This document shows, one piece after another, positions 1 through 8,743 of a DNA stretch of 64,000 nt. Both the position numbers and the translations under genes were made by a program. Every line of letters starts with the position of its first letter. Positions within the stretch are counted from its first letter, which is position 1. Origin of the DNA: WHSW01 sp963846165 (GTDB lineage Bacteria; Actinomycetota; Thermoleophilia; Solirubrobacterales; 70-9); the NCBI GenBank assembly GCA_963846165.1, contig CAWJUU010000005.1, positions 868,001 through 932,000 of the forward strand, given 5' to 3'. The notes beneath the pieces were generated by a model. It was not told where the DNA came from. It made no database searches and saw nothing but the letters and a program-made list of their open reading frames with translations.

Positions 1-63
1 GAACAGGCTGGTGAGCCAGGCGTCGAGGTTCTCAACCGGCTCGAATAGAAACTCGAAGCTCAT
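1..63 (-). CDS. Partial CDS, unknown product, last visible gene of hydrogenase operon
   Basis: Only the first 21 codons are in the window; the gene runs off the left edge. It starts MSFEFLFEPVENLDAWL, and its ATG overlaps the hypF stop codon in an ATGA arrangement. That is the coupling used throughout this operon, so the gene is very probably translated and belongs to the hydrogenase unit. I do not recognise a family from so short a stretch. Confidence 0.6.
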   Translation of the reverse strand, partial: MSFEFLFEPVENLDAWLTSLF

Positions 64-2393
64 CAGCGCGCCGCACTCCTGGCCGCTGCCACTGCGACCT
101 GTCCGTAGGCGATCCCGCCGTCGTTGGGTGGCAGGCGCTCGGGGATCAACACTCGCAGGCCCGCGGCGCGGATCAGCTCGGTGGCGCGCTCGAGCAGGAT
201 CCGGTTCTGAAACACACCGCCAGAGAGGACCACGAGCTCGATCTGGTGGCTTCGGGCGACCCGGGAGCAGGCCTCAGCGGTCCGGCCCGCGAGCGCTTCG
301 TGGAAGCGCGCCCCGGCGGCCGCGGCGACAACCCCCTCGACGACGTCCTCGCACAGCGCCCTTACCGTCGGGCGCGGGTCGATGATCAACGGCCCCTCGG
401 GGCCCGGGTCGATCAACCCCATCGGATAAGGGTGCTCGCGGTCGCGCACTCCCGCCTCGAGCTCGATCGCCGCCTGGCCCTCGTAGCTGACCCGGGCGCC
501 GGCGCCGCAGAGCGCCGCAACCGCGTCGAAGAGGCGGCCGGCGCTGGTCGTCAGCGGCGAGTTGAAGCCGCTCGCGACCAGCGCGCAGACAGCGTCCCAG
601 CTGCGCGGGTCGACCGTCCTGGCGAGCGTTGCGGGGATCTCGGGGCGCTCGCTGTCGAGCGCCGCGACCAGCCAGGCGCAGGCCATCCGCCACGGTTCGC
701 GCACAGCGGCGTCGCCGCCCGGCAGCCGGACCGGGAACAGGCACCCGGCGCGCTCGAACGACGCCAAGTCACCGCGCAGGATCTCGCCGCCCCAAACGGT
801 GGCGTCTGGCCCGTAACCGCTGCCATCGAAGATCGCCCCCACCGCCGGCCCACGCTCGCCGTGCTCGGCGAGGCAGGCCGCAAGGTGCGCGTGGTGATGC
901 TGGACCGCGACCAGCTCAACCCCCTCACGCTCCTGCGCGTAACCCGTCGAGAGATAGTCGGGGTGGAGGTCATGTGCGACCACAGCGGGCTCGATCGCGA
1001 ACAGCTCCTGGAAGTGCCCGACGCCCTCCCGAAACGAGGTCAGGGTCTCGTAGTTCTTCAGATCGCCGATGTGCGGACCTACCCAAGCCCGATCCCCCTT
1101 GGCGAGGCAGAACGTGCTCTTGAGCTCGGCACCGCAGCCGAGCACCGGCCGCTGTGCGGTCAGCGGCAACGGGATGCTCTCGGGGACGTGCCCGCGCGAG
1201 CGGCGCATCATCAGCGGCTGCGGACGCAGCTCGGGGCTGAGCGAGCGCACAACCGAGTCGTCGGTGCGGACGTGGATCGGGCGGTCGTGAAGGAGGAAGG
1301 CGTCGGCGATCCGGCCGAGCCGGTCGAAGGCGTCGACGTCGCCGTAGGCGATCGGCTCATCCGAGACGTTGCCGGAGGTCAACACCAGGGGCTCGCCGAC
1401 GTCCGCGGCGAGCAGGTGGTGAAGCGGTGAATACGGGAGCATCACCCCGAGGTCGGGTCGGCCGGGGGCGACCGCAGCGGCGACACGGCTCTCGGGGCGG
1501 CGGCGCGCGACGACGATCGGCCGGCGGCGGTCGGCGAGCAGGCCCTCCTCGATCGCGGTCAGCTCGACCAGCTCGCGGGCGGTGTCGAGGTCGGCCGCCA
1601 TCAGCGCGAACGGCTTCGCCTCGCGGTGCTTGCGGGTGCGCAAGGCGAGCACCGCGCGGTCGTCGGAGGCGAGGCAGGCAAGGTGATACCCACCGACGCC
1701 CTTGACGGCCAGGATCTGGCCCGCCCGCAACAGCTTCGCCGCCGTCTCGATCGCGTCGCGGTCGAGCTCGATGCCGACCAGGGTCGCGCCCGAGGGGTCG
1801 GTGAGTCGCACCACAGGCCCGCACTCGGGGCAGGCGTTGGGCTGGGCGTGGAAGCGGCGGTCGCGCGGATCCTCGTACTCGGCCCGACAGCGCGCACACA
1901 TCTCGAACGCGGCCATCGTCGTCGAGGGGCGGTCGTAGGGGACGCCGCGGACGATCGTGAACCGGGGGCCGCAATTGGTGCAGTTGGTGAACGGGTAGCG
2001 GTGGCGGCGATCGGCGGGATCGCGGAGCTCGGCGAGGCAGTCGTCGCAGGTCGCCATGTCGGCGGGGACCAGAGCCAGCGGCTCGCGTCCGCGGCGCGAC
2101 TCGACGATCGTGAAACCGTGCTCGCCGCGCGGGTTCGCGGGCTCGGCGCTGACCGCCTCGACCGCGGCCAGCGGCGGCACCTCCGCCGGCAGCCGCGCGA
2201 GGAATTCCTCGACCGCCGCCGACTCGCCCTCGACCTCGAGCTCGACCCCCCGCTCGTCGTTGAGCACCCAGCCGGCGAGGTCGAGTTGCTCGGCGAGGCG
2301 GAACACGTACGGCCGGAAGCCGACGCCCTGAACGACGCCGGCGACCCGGGCATGGACCCGGCGCCGTTCGCAGGTCCGGGGCGGAGCCGCCAT
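63..2393 (-). CDS. hypF: Carbamoyltransferase HypF
   Basis: HypF makes the carbamoyl group that becomes the cyanide ligands of the [NiFe] hydrogenase active site, passing it to HypE. The 776 residues match full-length HypF. An acylphosphatase-like domain comes first (GVVQGVGFRPYV near residue 19). It is followed by two zinc-finger segments with Cys pairs (C116/C119 with C138/C141, and C166/C169 with C188/C191), a YrdC-like domain, and a Kae1-like domain with the HHHAHLA metal-binding motif. The gene is intact with no frameshift. It lies near the end of the hydrogenase operon, 2 bp after the SIS-domain gene. Confidence 0.97.
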   Translation of the reverse strand: MAAPPRTCERRRVHARVAGVVQGVGFRPYVFRLAEQLDLAGWVLNDERGVELEVEGESAAVEEFLARLPAEVPPLAAVEAVSAEPANPRGEHGFTIVESRRGREPLALVPADMATCDDCLAELRDPADRRHRYPFTNCTNCGPRFTIVRGVPYDRPSTTMAAFEMCARCRAEYEDPRDRRFHAQPNACPECGPVVRLTDPSGATLVGIELDRDAIETAAKLLRAGQILAVKGVGGYHLACLASDDRAVLALRTRKHREAKPFALMAADLDTARELVELTAIEEGLLADRRRPIVVARRRPESRVAAAVAPGRPDLGVMLPYSPLHHLLAADVGEPLVLTSGNVSDEPIAYGDVDAFDRLGRIADAFLLHDRPIHVRTDDSVVRSLSPELRPQPLMMRRSRGHVPESIPLPLTAQRPVLGCGAELKSTFCLAKGDRAWVGPHIGDLKNYETLTSFREGVGHFQELFAIEPAVVAHDLHPDYLSTGYAQEREGVELVAVQHHHAHLAACLAEHGERGPAVGAIFDGSGYGPDATVWGGEILRGDLASFERAGCLFPVRLPGGDAAVREPWRMACAWLVAALDSERPEIPATLARTVDPRSWDAVCALVASGFNSPLTTSAGRLFDAVAALCGAGARVSYEGQAAIELEAGVRDREHPYPMGLIDPGPEGPLIIDPRPTVRALCEDVVEGVVAAAAGARFHEALAGRTAEACSRVARSHQIELVVLSGGVFQNRILLERATELIRAAGLRVLIPERLPPNDGGIAYGQVAVAAARSAAR

Positions 2394-2395
2394 CG

Positions 2396-3611
2396 TCAGC
2401 GCACCAACTCGATCAGCTCACGGAGGACGTGATAGCCGCTCGCCTGCGCCTCCTGGATCCGCGGGATGTGCTGCGAGCGGGTGACGACGACGTGGTCAGC
2501 GAGCCCTTCCGAGGCGACTTGGCCCCCGTCATAGCCGACGAAGGCGATCGTGACCATCGCGCGCTCACGGGCCTCGGCCAGGGCCACGATCAGGTTGCGA
2601 GAGTTGCCGCTTGTGGAGAGCACGGCAAGCGCATCGCCCTCGCGCCCGTAGGCGATCACCTGGCGCTGGAAGATCTGCTCGGTGCCGACGTCATTGGCGA
2701 TCGCGGTCAGGATCGCCGCATCCTCGGTCAGGTCGATGGCCCTGCGCTTCGTCCAGCTGTGCGGCGGATCGTCGAAGATCAGCCACCAGGTCCATCGCAT
2801 CAGTGGCCGAGCCGCCGTTGCCGCAGGCGAGCAGCTTGCCGCCCGCGTCGAGCAGCCGGCGCAGGGCGCTCGCCGCGGCCAGCAGCGGCTCGCGGTTCTC
2901 GCCCAGGGTCTGCTCGCGGAGCTCCGAGATCTCGCGGGCCTTGATCAGGACCGAGCGGCGGACGTCGTCGACGACTGCCTCGAGGTCGTCCTCGGATTCC
3001 GACAGGAACGGGTAGAGGAAGCTCGAGGCGCCGGTGTCGTGGACGGCCCGTGTCTGGCGGCCGGCGAGCAGCCCGCGGTGGTCGAAGAAGACGTGCACCA
3101 GCTCCCAGAGCAGGTGGTAGAGGGTCTCGATCAGCTCCTGGCGCACGAACGGGTCGTCATCCGCGGGCTCGAACTCCCACTCCGCCCCGGCCGCACCGAA
3201 GGCGATCGTCATGCAGCCACGCTCGCGTGCCCGCGAGAGCGCGGCGCGGGTCTCCGGATCGGATTCCGCCTCGAAGCCGACGACGATGTCGTCGGGCTCG
3301 GCGACCGCCTCAACCTGGGTGGCCAGCGGACCGCCCTCGGCCGCCAGTCCGAGGGCCGGCAGGGCTCGCTTGCCGACGATCACCGGGTGCACGAACTCGA
3401 CCGCGATGTGGCGGGCGTCCGAGCGGGCCGCGGGCGAGCGGCCGAGGGCGACAAGGCGCCCGCCGCGGGCGAAGCGCTCGGCCATCAGGTGGCAGCAGCG
3501 CGCCAGCCGCTCGGCCTCGGCGTCGAAAAACCGGTCTCCGGCGGCGATTCGGGCGCCGAGCAGCTCATCGACGCGGCCCGCGAGACCATCCGTTGTCGGC
3601 GCTCCGACCAT
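2396..3611 (-). CDS. Double-SIS-domain protein, GmhA-like (one frameshift)
   Basis: Two sugar-isomerase (SIS) domains lie in tandem. The first occupies roughly residues 40-160. The second begins with the phosphosugar-binding loop ACGNGGSATDAMDL and continues through LSTSGNSRNLIVAL in another frame. The frame changes near 2785-2800: removing one base joins DAMDLVAD to IFDDPPHSW, giving about 400 residues. A GmhA-like (phosphoheptose isomerase) protein sits in several actinobacterial group 1h hydrogenase operons as I recall them. Its role there is unknown, and a sugar substrate is not established. It sits between hypB and hypF. Confidence 0.8.
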
Positions 3612-3629
3612 CGCCCGTCGGTCCCGGCG

Positions 3630-4310
3630 CTAGACCGCCGCCGCCGCGCGTTCCGGGACCCCGGCGAGCCACTCGCGCCACTCGTCGATGCCCTCGCCGG
3701 AGACGGCGCTGGTCAGGATCACGCGCGCGGTCGGGTTGACCGCGTCGATGTTGGTGAGCAGGCGGTCGAGATCGAAGTCGAGGTGCGGCAGCAGGTCGAT
3801 CTTGTTGACGACGACGAGCTCACAGGCGCGGAACATGAGCGGGTACTTGAGCGGCTTGTCCTCGCCCTCGGTGACCGAGCAGATCATCACCCGCGCGTCC
3901 TCGCCGACCCTGAACTCGGCCGGGCAGACGAGGTTGCCGACGTTCTCGATCACCAGCAGGTCGAGCTCGGCCAGCGGCAGGTCGCCGATCGCCGAGCGGA
4001 CCATGTTCGCGTCCAGATGGCACTCGCCGCCGAACCCGGACTCGGTATTGAGCTGCACCACCGGGACATGCAGGGCCGCGATCCGGTCGGCATCCAGGCT
4101 CCCCTGGACGTCACCCTCCAGCACGCCCACCCGTACGTTCTCGAGACCGGCCAGCGCGCGCTCGAGCAGCGACGTCTTGCCCGCCCCGGGTGCGCTCATG
4201 AAGTTGATCACCGCGACGCCCGCGTGATCGAAGTCGTGGCGGTTGGCGTGCGCGATCGTTTGGTTGGCGTCGAACGCGTCGGCGGCGACCTTCACCTTGG
4301 TGCGATGCAT
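3630..4310 (-). CDS. hypB: Hydrogenase nickel incorporation GTPase HypB
   Basis: HypB is a GTPase that, with HypA, inserts nickel into the hydrogenase large subunit. The 226-residue product starts MHRTKVKVAADAF. It carries the P-loop SAPGAGKTSLLE, the ENVGNLVCPAEF segment typical of HypB, the VTEGEDKPLKYP segment and the NKIDLLPHLDFD guanine-specificity loop. There is no histidine-rich N-terminal nickel store, unlike proteobacterial HypB. The ATG at 4310 was chosen because upstream residues are arginine-rich, non-conserved and lie inside hypA. It overlaps hypA by 19 bp, which implies coupled translation. Confidence 0.96.
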   Translation of the reverse strand: MHRTKVKVAADAFDANQTIAHANRHDFDHAGVAVINFMSAPGAGKTSLLERALAGLENVRVGVLEGDVQGSLDADRIAALHVPVVQLNTESGFGGECHLDANMVRSAIGDLPLAELDLLVIENVGNLVCPAEFRVGEDARVMICSVTEGEDKPLKYPLMFRACELVVVNKIDLLPHLDFDLDRLLTNIDAVNPTARVILTSAVSGEGIDEWREWLAGVPERAAAAV

Positions 4311-4699
4311 TGCTCCTCCTCGATGGCTTCGACCTCGATCGACTCGACCTCGAGCTCGTTCCCGCGAACGATCTCGGCATCCGGGCGCTCGCACGCCGGG
4401 CAGCGGAAGGCGGGCAGTGCGGCGCCGACGCCGGCGGCGTGGCCCGCAAGCGGCTCCGGCGAGGGGTCCCACTCGTGACCGCAGGTCGGGCATCGCATCC
4501 AGGCGCCGACAACCTCGAGCTCGAGCTCGGCGCCGGCACAGCCGGTGTCACGGGCGACGATCTCGAAGTAGAAAGCCAGCGACTCGGGCACGACCTGGCG
4601 CAGCGCCCCCACCTTGACGTCCACCTGGGTCACGCTCCGGCCGCCGGCGTGGCGCAGGGCGGTGTCGACGATCGCGCTCGAGATCGAGAGCTCGTGCAT
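4292..4699 (-). CDS. hypA: Hydrogenase nickel chaperone HypA
   Basis: HypA delivers nickel to the hydrogenase precursor together with HypB. The protein has 135 residues. It keeps the N-terminal MHE nickel-binding motif (Met1-His2-Glu3), and its zinc domain carries two CxxC pairs, CPTCGHEW and CPACERPD. The insert between the pairs is longer than in many HypA proteins. Its position between the maturation protease and hypB in the operon fits the assignment. Confidence 0.95.
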   Translation of the reverse strand: MHELSISSAIVDTALRHAGGRSVTQVDVKVGALRQVVPESLAFYFEIVARDTGCAGAELELEVVGAWMRCPTCGHEWDPSPEPLAGHAAGVGAALPAFRCPACERPDAEIVRGNELEVESIEVEAIEEEQCIAPR

Positions 4700-4703
4700 C
4701 GCT

Positions 4704-5225
4704 CAGCTCCCTTTCGCGGCGTAGGCCTCGTCGGAGCGCAGCTCGTCGATCGTTTCCATCACCAGGTCGGTGGCCCGGTCGAGTGCAGCGGCGACCTCCG
4801 GCCGAGAGCTCGAGCCCCATCTCCTCGCCCGCCTCGGGCTCGCAGGCGACGACGACGACCTTGCCCGGCCAGCCGCCGACGGTCTTCACGAACCGCAGCA
4901 CGGTCTTCGGGTCCATCCCGTGCGGGCTGACCAACTCGCCGTCTTCGATCGTTGTGATCTCGGCCGGATCGGGCTCGAGCACGTACAGGGTCCCGGGCTC
5001 GCCGCCTTGGCGGCTGACGTCGATCAGGACCAGCGCGTCGTAGCCGCGCATCACCTCGTAGGCGAGGTCGAGCCCGCCGGTTCCGAAGTCGAACACGCTG
5101 ACTCCAGGGGGGAGCTCGCGCTGCTCGAGGCGCTTGGCGACGTGGCCGCCAAAGCCGTCGTCGCGCATCCACGCGTTTCCGATACCGGCGACGAGGATCT
5201 GCGGCTGGCGCTCGCCCGGGGTCAT
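4704..5225 (-). CDS. Hydrogenase maturation protease, HyaD/HybD family (one frameshift)
   Basis: This nickel-dependent endopeptidase trims the C-terminal tail of the large subunit after metal insertion. The N-terminus, ILVAGIGNAWMRDDGFGG, is the family signature, followed by DFGTGGLDL and a His in SPHGMDP. These supply the acidic and histidine nickel ligands. The frame shifts near 4797-4803, just after GLELS. The restored tail reads EVAAALDRATDLVMETIDEL and ends 4 bp before hypA. The start overlaps the upstream gene in an ATGA. Its substrate is presumably the hydrogenase encoded at 8.7-10.5 kb, which keeps a 19-residue tail after the last metal ligand. Confidence 0.9.
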
Positions 5226-6433
5226 GTACTCACCGCCTCGACCTCCGCCGCCTTGAAGAACAGGTAGCGCCCGGTCTCGCGAAACAGGTCCTGCCCCGGA
5301 TCGTCGTCGATCGTGACCGCGATGTGAGCGCCGTCGTCGTAGTCGAGATAGAGGCGCTCGATCGTCGCCCTGCGCCCGTCGAGCATCCGGTCATAGACGT
5401 CGCGGTCGGTGCCCGGCCGCAGGACCACCTTGGCCCCCTTGCGGAAGGTCACCCCGTCGAGCTCGAGCTCGGGCTCGCCCGGGTTCGGGTGGCCGGGCTC
5501 CGAGGCGTAGCCGAGGTCGCGCCGCTGTGGAGGCGCCTGATTCGGCGGCGGGCCGGGATCGGCGGGCAGCTGGGCGCTCGGCTTCATCAGCCCGTGCAGG
5601 GAAAGCACGTCGTCGGGGCTCGCCCCGGTCGCGCGCTCGATCATCACGCGCACCGCAGGGTCCTGCTCGGCGATCTCGGTGCGCTCGCCGTCCGAGAGCG
5701 CCTGTACGTGCAGCAGCAGCGCCTCCTCGATCTCGGTGTTGTCGAACAGGTTGCCGAGGCTCTCGGGGGCGATCTGAGGATGGTCGGGGAGCACGATCGT
5801 CGCCGCCAGGATCGCGTCGTCGGCGGGCGCGGCGAGCACCGGGAAGGTGTTGACGCTGCGACATGCCTCAACTGCCGCCCCGGCGGCGCCGTCGCGCTCC
5901 AGCGGCGAGACGAAGCGCCCGCCCCCCTTTGCCTCGATCACGACGTGGGTCGAGAGCAGGCTCGCGACCAGTGCCTCGGTGCGCTCGAGGTCGGACTCGA
6001 CCTCGGTCGAGTTGTGGACGCATACCCGTACCCGCCAGAGCCGCGGCTGCTCGAGCGCCTCTGCGCGGCATCGCACGCGCCCGACCAGCGGCGGCTCGCC
6101 GGCGAACTCGAATCTGCTGCCGACCCCGTCGCCGACCATGGCGGCGAGCGGAGCGGAGTCGAGCTCGAGCCGGCGCTCGACCGCCTTGTGGCGCTCTCCT
6201 GCGGCCTGGAGGAAGCGAACCGTGGCCCGCAGCTCAGCGTCGGGCTCGGCCTCGAGCACGCATTCGACTCGCAGGTGGTCGAAGGTCGTCGGCATCCCCT
6301 CCGCATAGGCCTGCGGATAGACGATCCCGAACGGGGTCGGGGTCGAGTTCTTGGTCGCTCCGGGGGTGTACGGATAGAGGGCGTAGCCCTCGTAGAGCAG
6401 CGAGGAGACCAGCTGTTCGAGCTCCTCGCGCAT
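5222..6433 (-). CDS. Conserved hypothetical protein of hydrogenase operon (403 aa)
   Basis: I recognise no characterised family. The 403-residue product is soluble, with no signal peptide or membrane segment. It starts MREELEQLVSSLLYEGYALY and includes the motifs YPYTPGATKNSTPTPFG and LHGLMKPSAQLPADPG. The C-terminal part is rich in charged residues, with a run near LGYASEPGHPNPGEPELEL. It overlaps both neighbours by 4 bp or less and lies between another conserved protein and the maturation protease. A role in assembly or electron transfer of the group 1h hydrogenase is an inference from position only. Confidence 0.75.
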   Translation of the reverse strand: MREELEQLVSSLLYEGYALYPYTPGATKNSTPTPFGIVYPQAYAEGMPTTFDHLRVECVLEAEPDAELRATVRFLQAAGERHKAVERRLELDSAPLAAMVGDGVGSRFEFAGEPPLVGRVRCRAEALEQPRLWRVRVCVHNSTEVESDLERTEALVASLLSTHVVIEAKGGGRFVSPLERDGAAGAAVEACRSVNTFPVLAAPADDAILAATIVLPDHPQIAPESLGNLFDNTEIEEALLLHVQALSDGERTEIAEQDPAVRVMIERATGASPDDVLSLHGLMKPSAQLPADPGPPPNQAPPQRRDLGYASEPGHPNPGEPELELDGVTFRKGAKVVLRPGTDRDVYDRMLDGRRATIERLYLDYDDGAHIAVTIDDDPGQDLFRETGRYLFFKAAEVEAVST

Positions 6434-7128
6434 CACTTCCGCTCCTCGAGTAGCTGGTCGACCGTGGCGTCGAAAGTCGGCAGCCCCCGCTCCGCCTTCA
6501 GCCGTTGAAGGCGGTCGAGCGTCTCGGTGTGAACCGGGACCCAGGAGCGGTAGGGATACGCCGCGTCGATCGTCCGCCGCCAGACCTCGATCGGCATCCG
6601 AAACCGCGGCGAGCGATCCCAGGGGATCTGCACGATCTGCATCCGCCCGGCGTCGTCTTCGTAGAAGACGGTGCCGTTGAAGTGGAAGCGAAGCGGGGCG
6701 GCCCCGTCGTCGAGGCCGTGGAAGTACTTGGCCGCCGCCAGCTCGAGGTCGTAGGTGCAGGGAACGACGAGCTCGAACTCGGTCTCGCCCGAGAACGCCG
6801 GCACCAGCGCATCGGCCTGGGCCCAGCGGAAGTTGGTCGTGGTCGAGGCCCAGCGAGCAGGCTCGCCGAAGAGCTCCAACAGGCGCTCGCGAGCGGCCGG
6901 GTCGTAGGGGCGCTTCGAGGGCTCGATCGTGATCACAGCGGTGAGCGCGATCGTGAACACACGCCGGCCGGAGTCGTCGGCGACCTTGATCCGGAAACCC
7001 ACCGTCGGCGCCGCGGCGCGCTCGACCGCACTCGCGGAAAGCACCTCGAAGTCGGGGTCCGGTGCGCCGCTGAAGGGAGCCGGTTCGAGCTCGGTCGCCT
7101 GGCCGTCTCCGCTCGACTCGAGCGTCAT
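6433..7128 (-). CDS. Conserved hydrogenase-operon protein, possibly DUF6084 family
   Basis: The 231-residue protein has no signal or membrane segment. Conserved-looking stretches include RWASTTTNFRWAQADALV and YDLELAAAKYFHGLDDG. From memory it resembles DUF6084 proteins found beside actinobacterial hydrogenase genes; this was not verified. It overlaps the next gene by 1 bp and the previous one by 4 bp, so it is part of a tightly coupled set of three conserved proteins following the large subunit. Its biochemical function is unknown. Confidence 0.75.
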   Translation of the reverse strand: MTLESSGDGQATELEPAPFSGAPDPDFEVLSASAVERAAAPTVGFRIKVADDSGRRVFTIALTAVITIEPSKRPYDPAARERLLELFGEPARWASTTTNFRWAQADALVPAFSGETEFELVVPCTYDLELAAAKYFHGLDDGAAPLRFHFNGTVFYEDDAGRMQIVQIPWDRSPRFRMPIEVWRRTIDAAYPYRSWVPVHTETLDRLQRLKAERGLPTFDATVDQLLEERK

Positions 7129-7811
7129 CGGGCCTTCTCCTCGAGCTCGGCAAAGAACGACTCGATCGCGCGCTCGACCCCGGTGCCGCCCGAGATCCCG
7201 TCCCAGTTGACCTTGATCAGGCCGACGAGCCTGTAGCACTCGTCGATCGGCGCGATCGCGTGCTCCGGCGGATCGGCGATCCGGTTGACGATCAACGCCT
7301 CGGCGTCGGGCTCGAGCCCCATCAGCACCGGGTTCTCGGTCCGCAGGTCGCGCCAGGTCTCGATCTCGAGCTCGGACTCGGTCGCCCCCGCGGGGCTCGG
7401 ATAGAGGGCGACGATCCCGCCGGTCGCGGTCGAGTCGATGAAGAAGGCGAGCCCGATCGGGATCCCGAACGAGGCCCAGACCTCGTCGGAGAGCGTGAAG
7501 TCGTCGAGCCAGACCGTGCGCGTGCCGGTCGGGCGCAGCTCGGCGTCGCCACCGCGCAACGCCACACACGCCTCGCAGGTGCAAAGGATGCGGCGGTCGA
7601 CCAGGTGGAGGAGGTGACGATGCTCCGGATCGAGCTGCTTGCCGCACAGGTCGCAGAGCTCGACCGCCGCAGCCGCGCTGGAGGCCCCGGTGAGGCGTGC
7701 CGCAGACTCATTCGCCGCGCCGTTCGTCGAGGGCCGCCTCAGTTGCCTGAGCTCGGCGACCATCTCCGCCTGCCGCCGCGCCGCGAGCTTGGCGTCCAGG
7801 GATTCGCTCAT
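7125..7811 (-). CDS. Conserved hydrogenase-operon protein with Cys motifs, possibly DUF5947 family
   Basis: The 228-residue protein carries a metal-binding cluster at about residues 53-85. CDLCGKQLDPEHRHL is followed by CTCEAC, so there are five cysteines and two histidines in 35 residues, consistent with zinc or an iron-sulfur site. The C-terminal half is acidic and ends in a helix, ERAIESFFAELEEKAR. It resembles DUF5947 proteins of group 1h hydrogenase operons as I recall them. It starts inside the end of the NifU/Rieske-like gene by 4 bp. A part in cofactor handling or electron transfer is plausible but unproven. Confidence 0.75.
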   Translation of the reverse strand: MSESLDAKLAARRQAEMVAELRQLRRPSTNGAANESAARLTGASSAAAAVELCDLCGKQLDPEHRHLLHLVDRRILCTCEACVALRGGDAELRPTGTRTVWLDDFTLSDEVWASFGIPIGLAFFIDSTATGGIVALYPSPAGATESELEIETWRDLRTENPVLMGLEPDAEALIVNRIADPPEHAIAPIDECYRLVGLIKVNWDGISGGTGVERAIESFFAELEEKAR

Positions 7812-8743
7812 CCCGGCAGGGCCACCCTCGCCCCGCCCGCCGCGACGAGCAACGGCACCGGCTCGAGAAGCAGGCGGTCGTCATCGAGCGAGCGCCCAGC
7901 CCGGGGCAAGAAGAAGCGACGCTCGCACGCCGGACAGACCAGGGTGCCGTCGTTGAGCTTGCCGGCGGCAAGCGGCGCGCCACACGCGGCGCAGGCGTCG
8001 CGGAAGGCGAGCAGGCTGCCCTCGACTCGGGCGATAACGAGCGGCATCCCGTTGACCTCGGCCGTAGTCAGCTCGCTCTCGCCGAGGCCGTGGACGTCGC
8101 CGAGGTCGAACCAGGACGGCGGCCCGGGGGCGCTTGTGGCCGCGCCCTGGATCACCGGCAGTTCCATCGAGCCCGGGCCAGGCGTCGCCGGCTGCGGGGC
8201 GACGGCGCCCTCGACGACCAGGCCCTCGAGGTCCGGGGCCGCCTCGTCGAGTGCCGACTTGATCGCCAGCTCGAGCGTCGACGACGAAGCCGGGCAGCCG
8301 TCGCAGCTGCCCTCGAGCCGGATTCGGGCGATCCCCTCCTCGACCCCGAGCAGCTCGACGTCGCCGCCGTGCGACTCCATGTACGGACGGACGCTGTCGA
8401 GCGCCTCGGCCACCCGCTCAGCGAGCCCGACCGGGTAGAGGCCGTGGATCAGCATCAGGCTGGCGACGACGCCGTCGCCGGCGAGCCGATCGCGCAACTC
8501 GGCGGTGCCCTCATCGTCCTCGATCAGGGAAAAGATCCTCGCCAGACCCTCGCCGTAGAGCTCGATGATCGTGCCGACCAGCTCCTCGGCGCGCTCACGC
8601 GCCGCGGGATCGACCTGTTCCAATGCCGCGGTCAGGCGCTGGACCCGCTCGACCAGCTCCTCGGGGGACGTCCCCGGGCCCGCCGCAGGGCCCGCCCGTT
8701 GCTGTTGGGCGGACCCGCCGTTTTCGCCGTCGTGGCTCAGCAC
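7808..8743 (-). CDS. NifU C-domain / Rieske-like fusion protein
   Basis: The GTG start at 8743 was chosen because it overlaps the large-subunit stop by 7 bp; upstream residues in this frame lie inside that gene. The middle of the 311-residue product is a NifU-type scaffold domain with ESHGGDVELLGVEEG and the cluster-binding motif GSCDGCPASSSTLEL. The C-terminal third has a Rieske-like fold pattern, with DACAACGAPL followed by LVCPACERRF. However, both usual CxH/CxxH motifs are CxxC here, so four cysteines replace the Cys2His2 set. A Rieske-type protein (HucE) accompanies the mycobacterial group 2a hydrogenase. By analogy this could carry electrons from HhyS or help assemble its clusters. Confidence 0.85.
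   Translation of the reverse strand: MLSHDGENGGSAQQQRAGPAAGPGTSPEELVERVQRLTAALEQVDPAARERAEELVGTIIELYGEGLARIFSLIEDDEGTAELRDRLAGDGVVASLMLIHGLYPVGLAERVAEALDSVRPYMESHGGDVELLGVEEGIARIRLEGSCDGCPASSSTLELAIKSALDEAAPDLEGLVVEGAVAPQPATPGPGSMELPVIQGAATSAPGPPSWFDLGDVHGLGESELTTAEVNGMPLVIARVEGSLLAFRDACAACGAPLAAGKLNDGTLVCPACERRFFLPRAGRSLDDDRLLLEPVPLLVAAGGARVALPG

Noticed and set aside
2682..4478. A 598-codon plus-strand open frame across hypB and the SIS gene
   Set aside because: Same cause. The minus strand carries clear hypB and SIS motifs, and the plus frame has no conserved segment or start signal.
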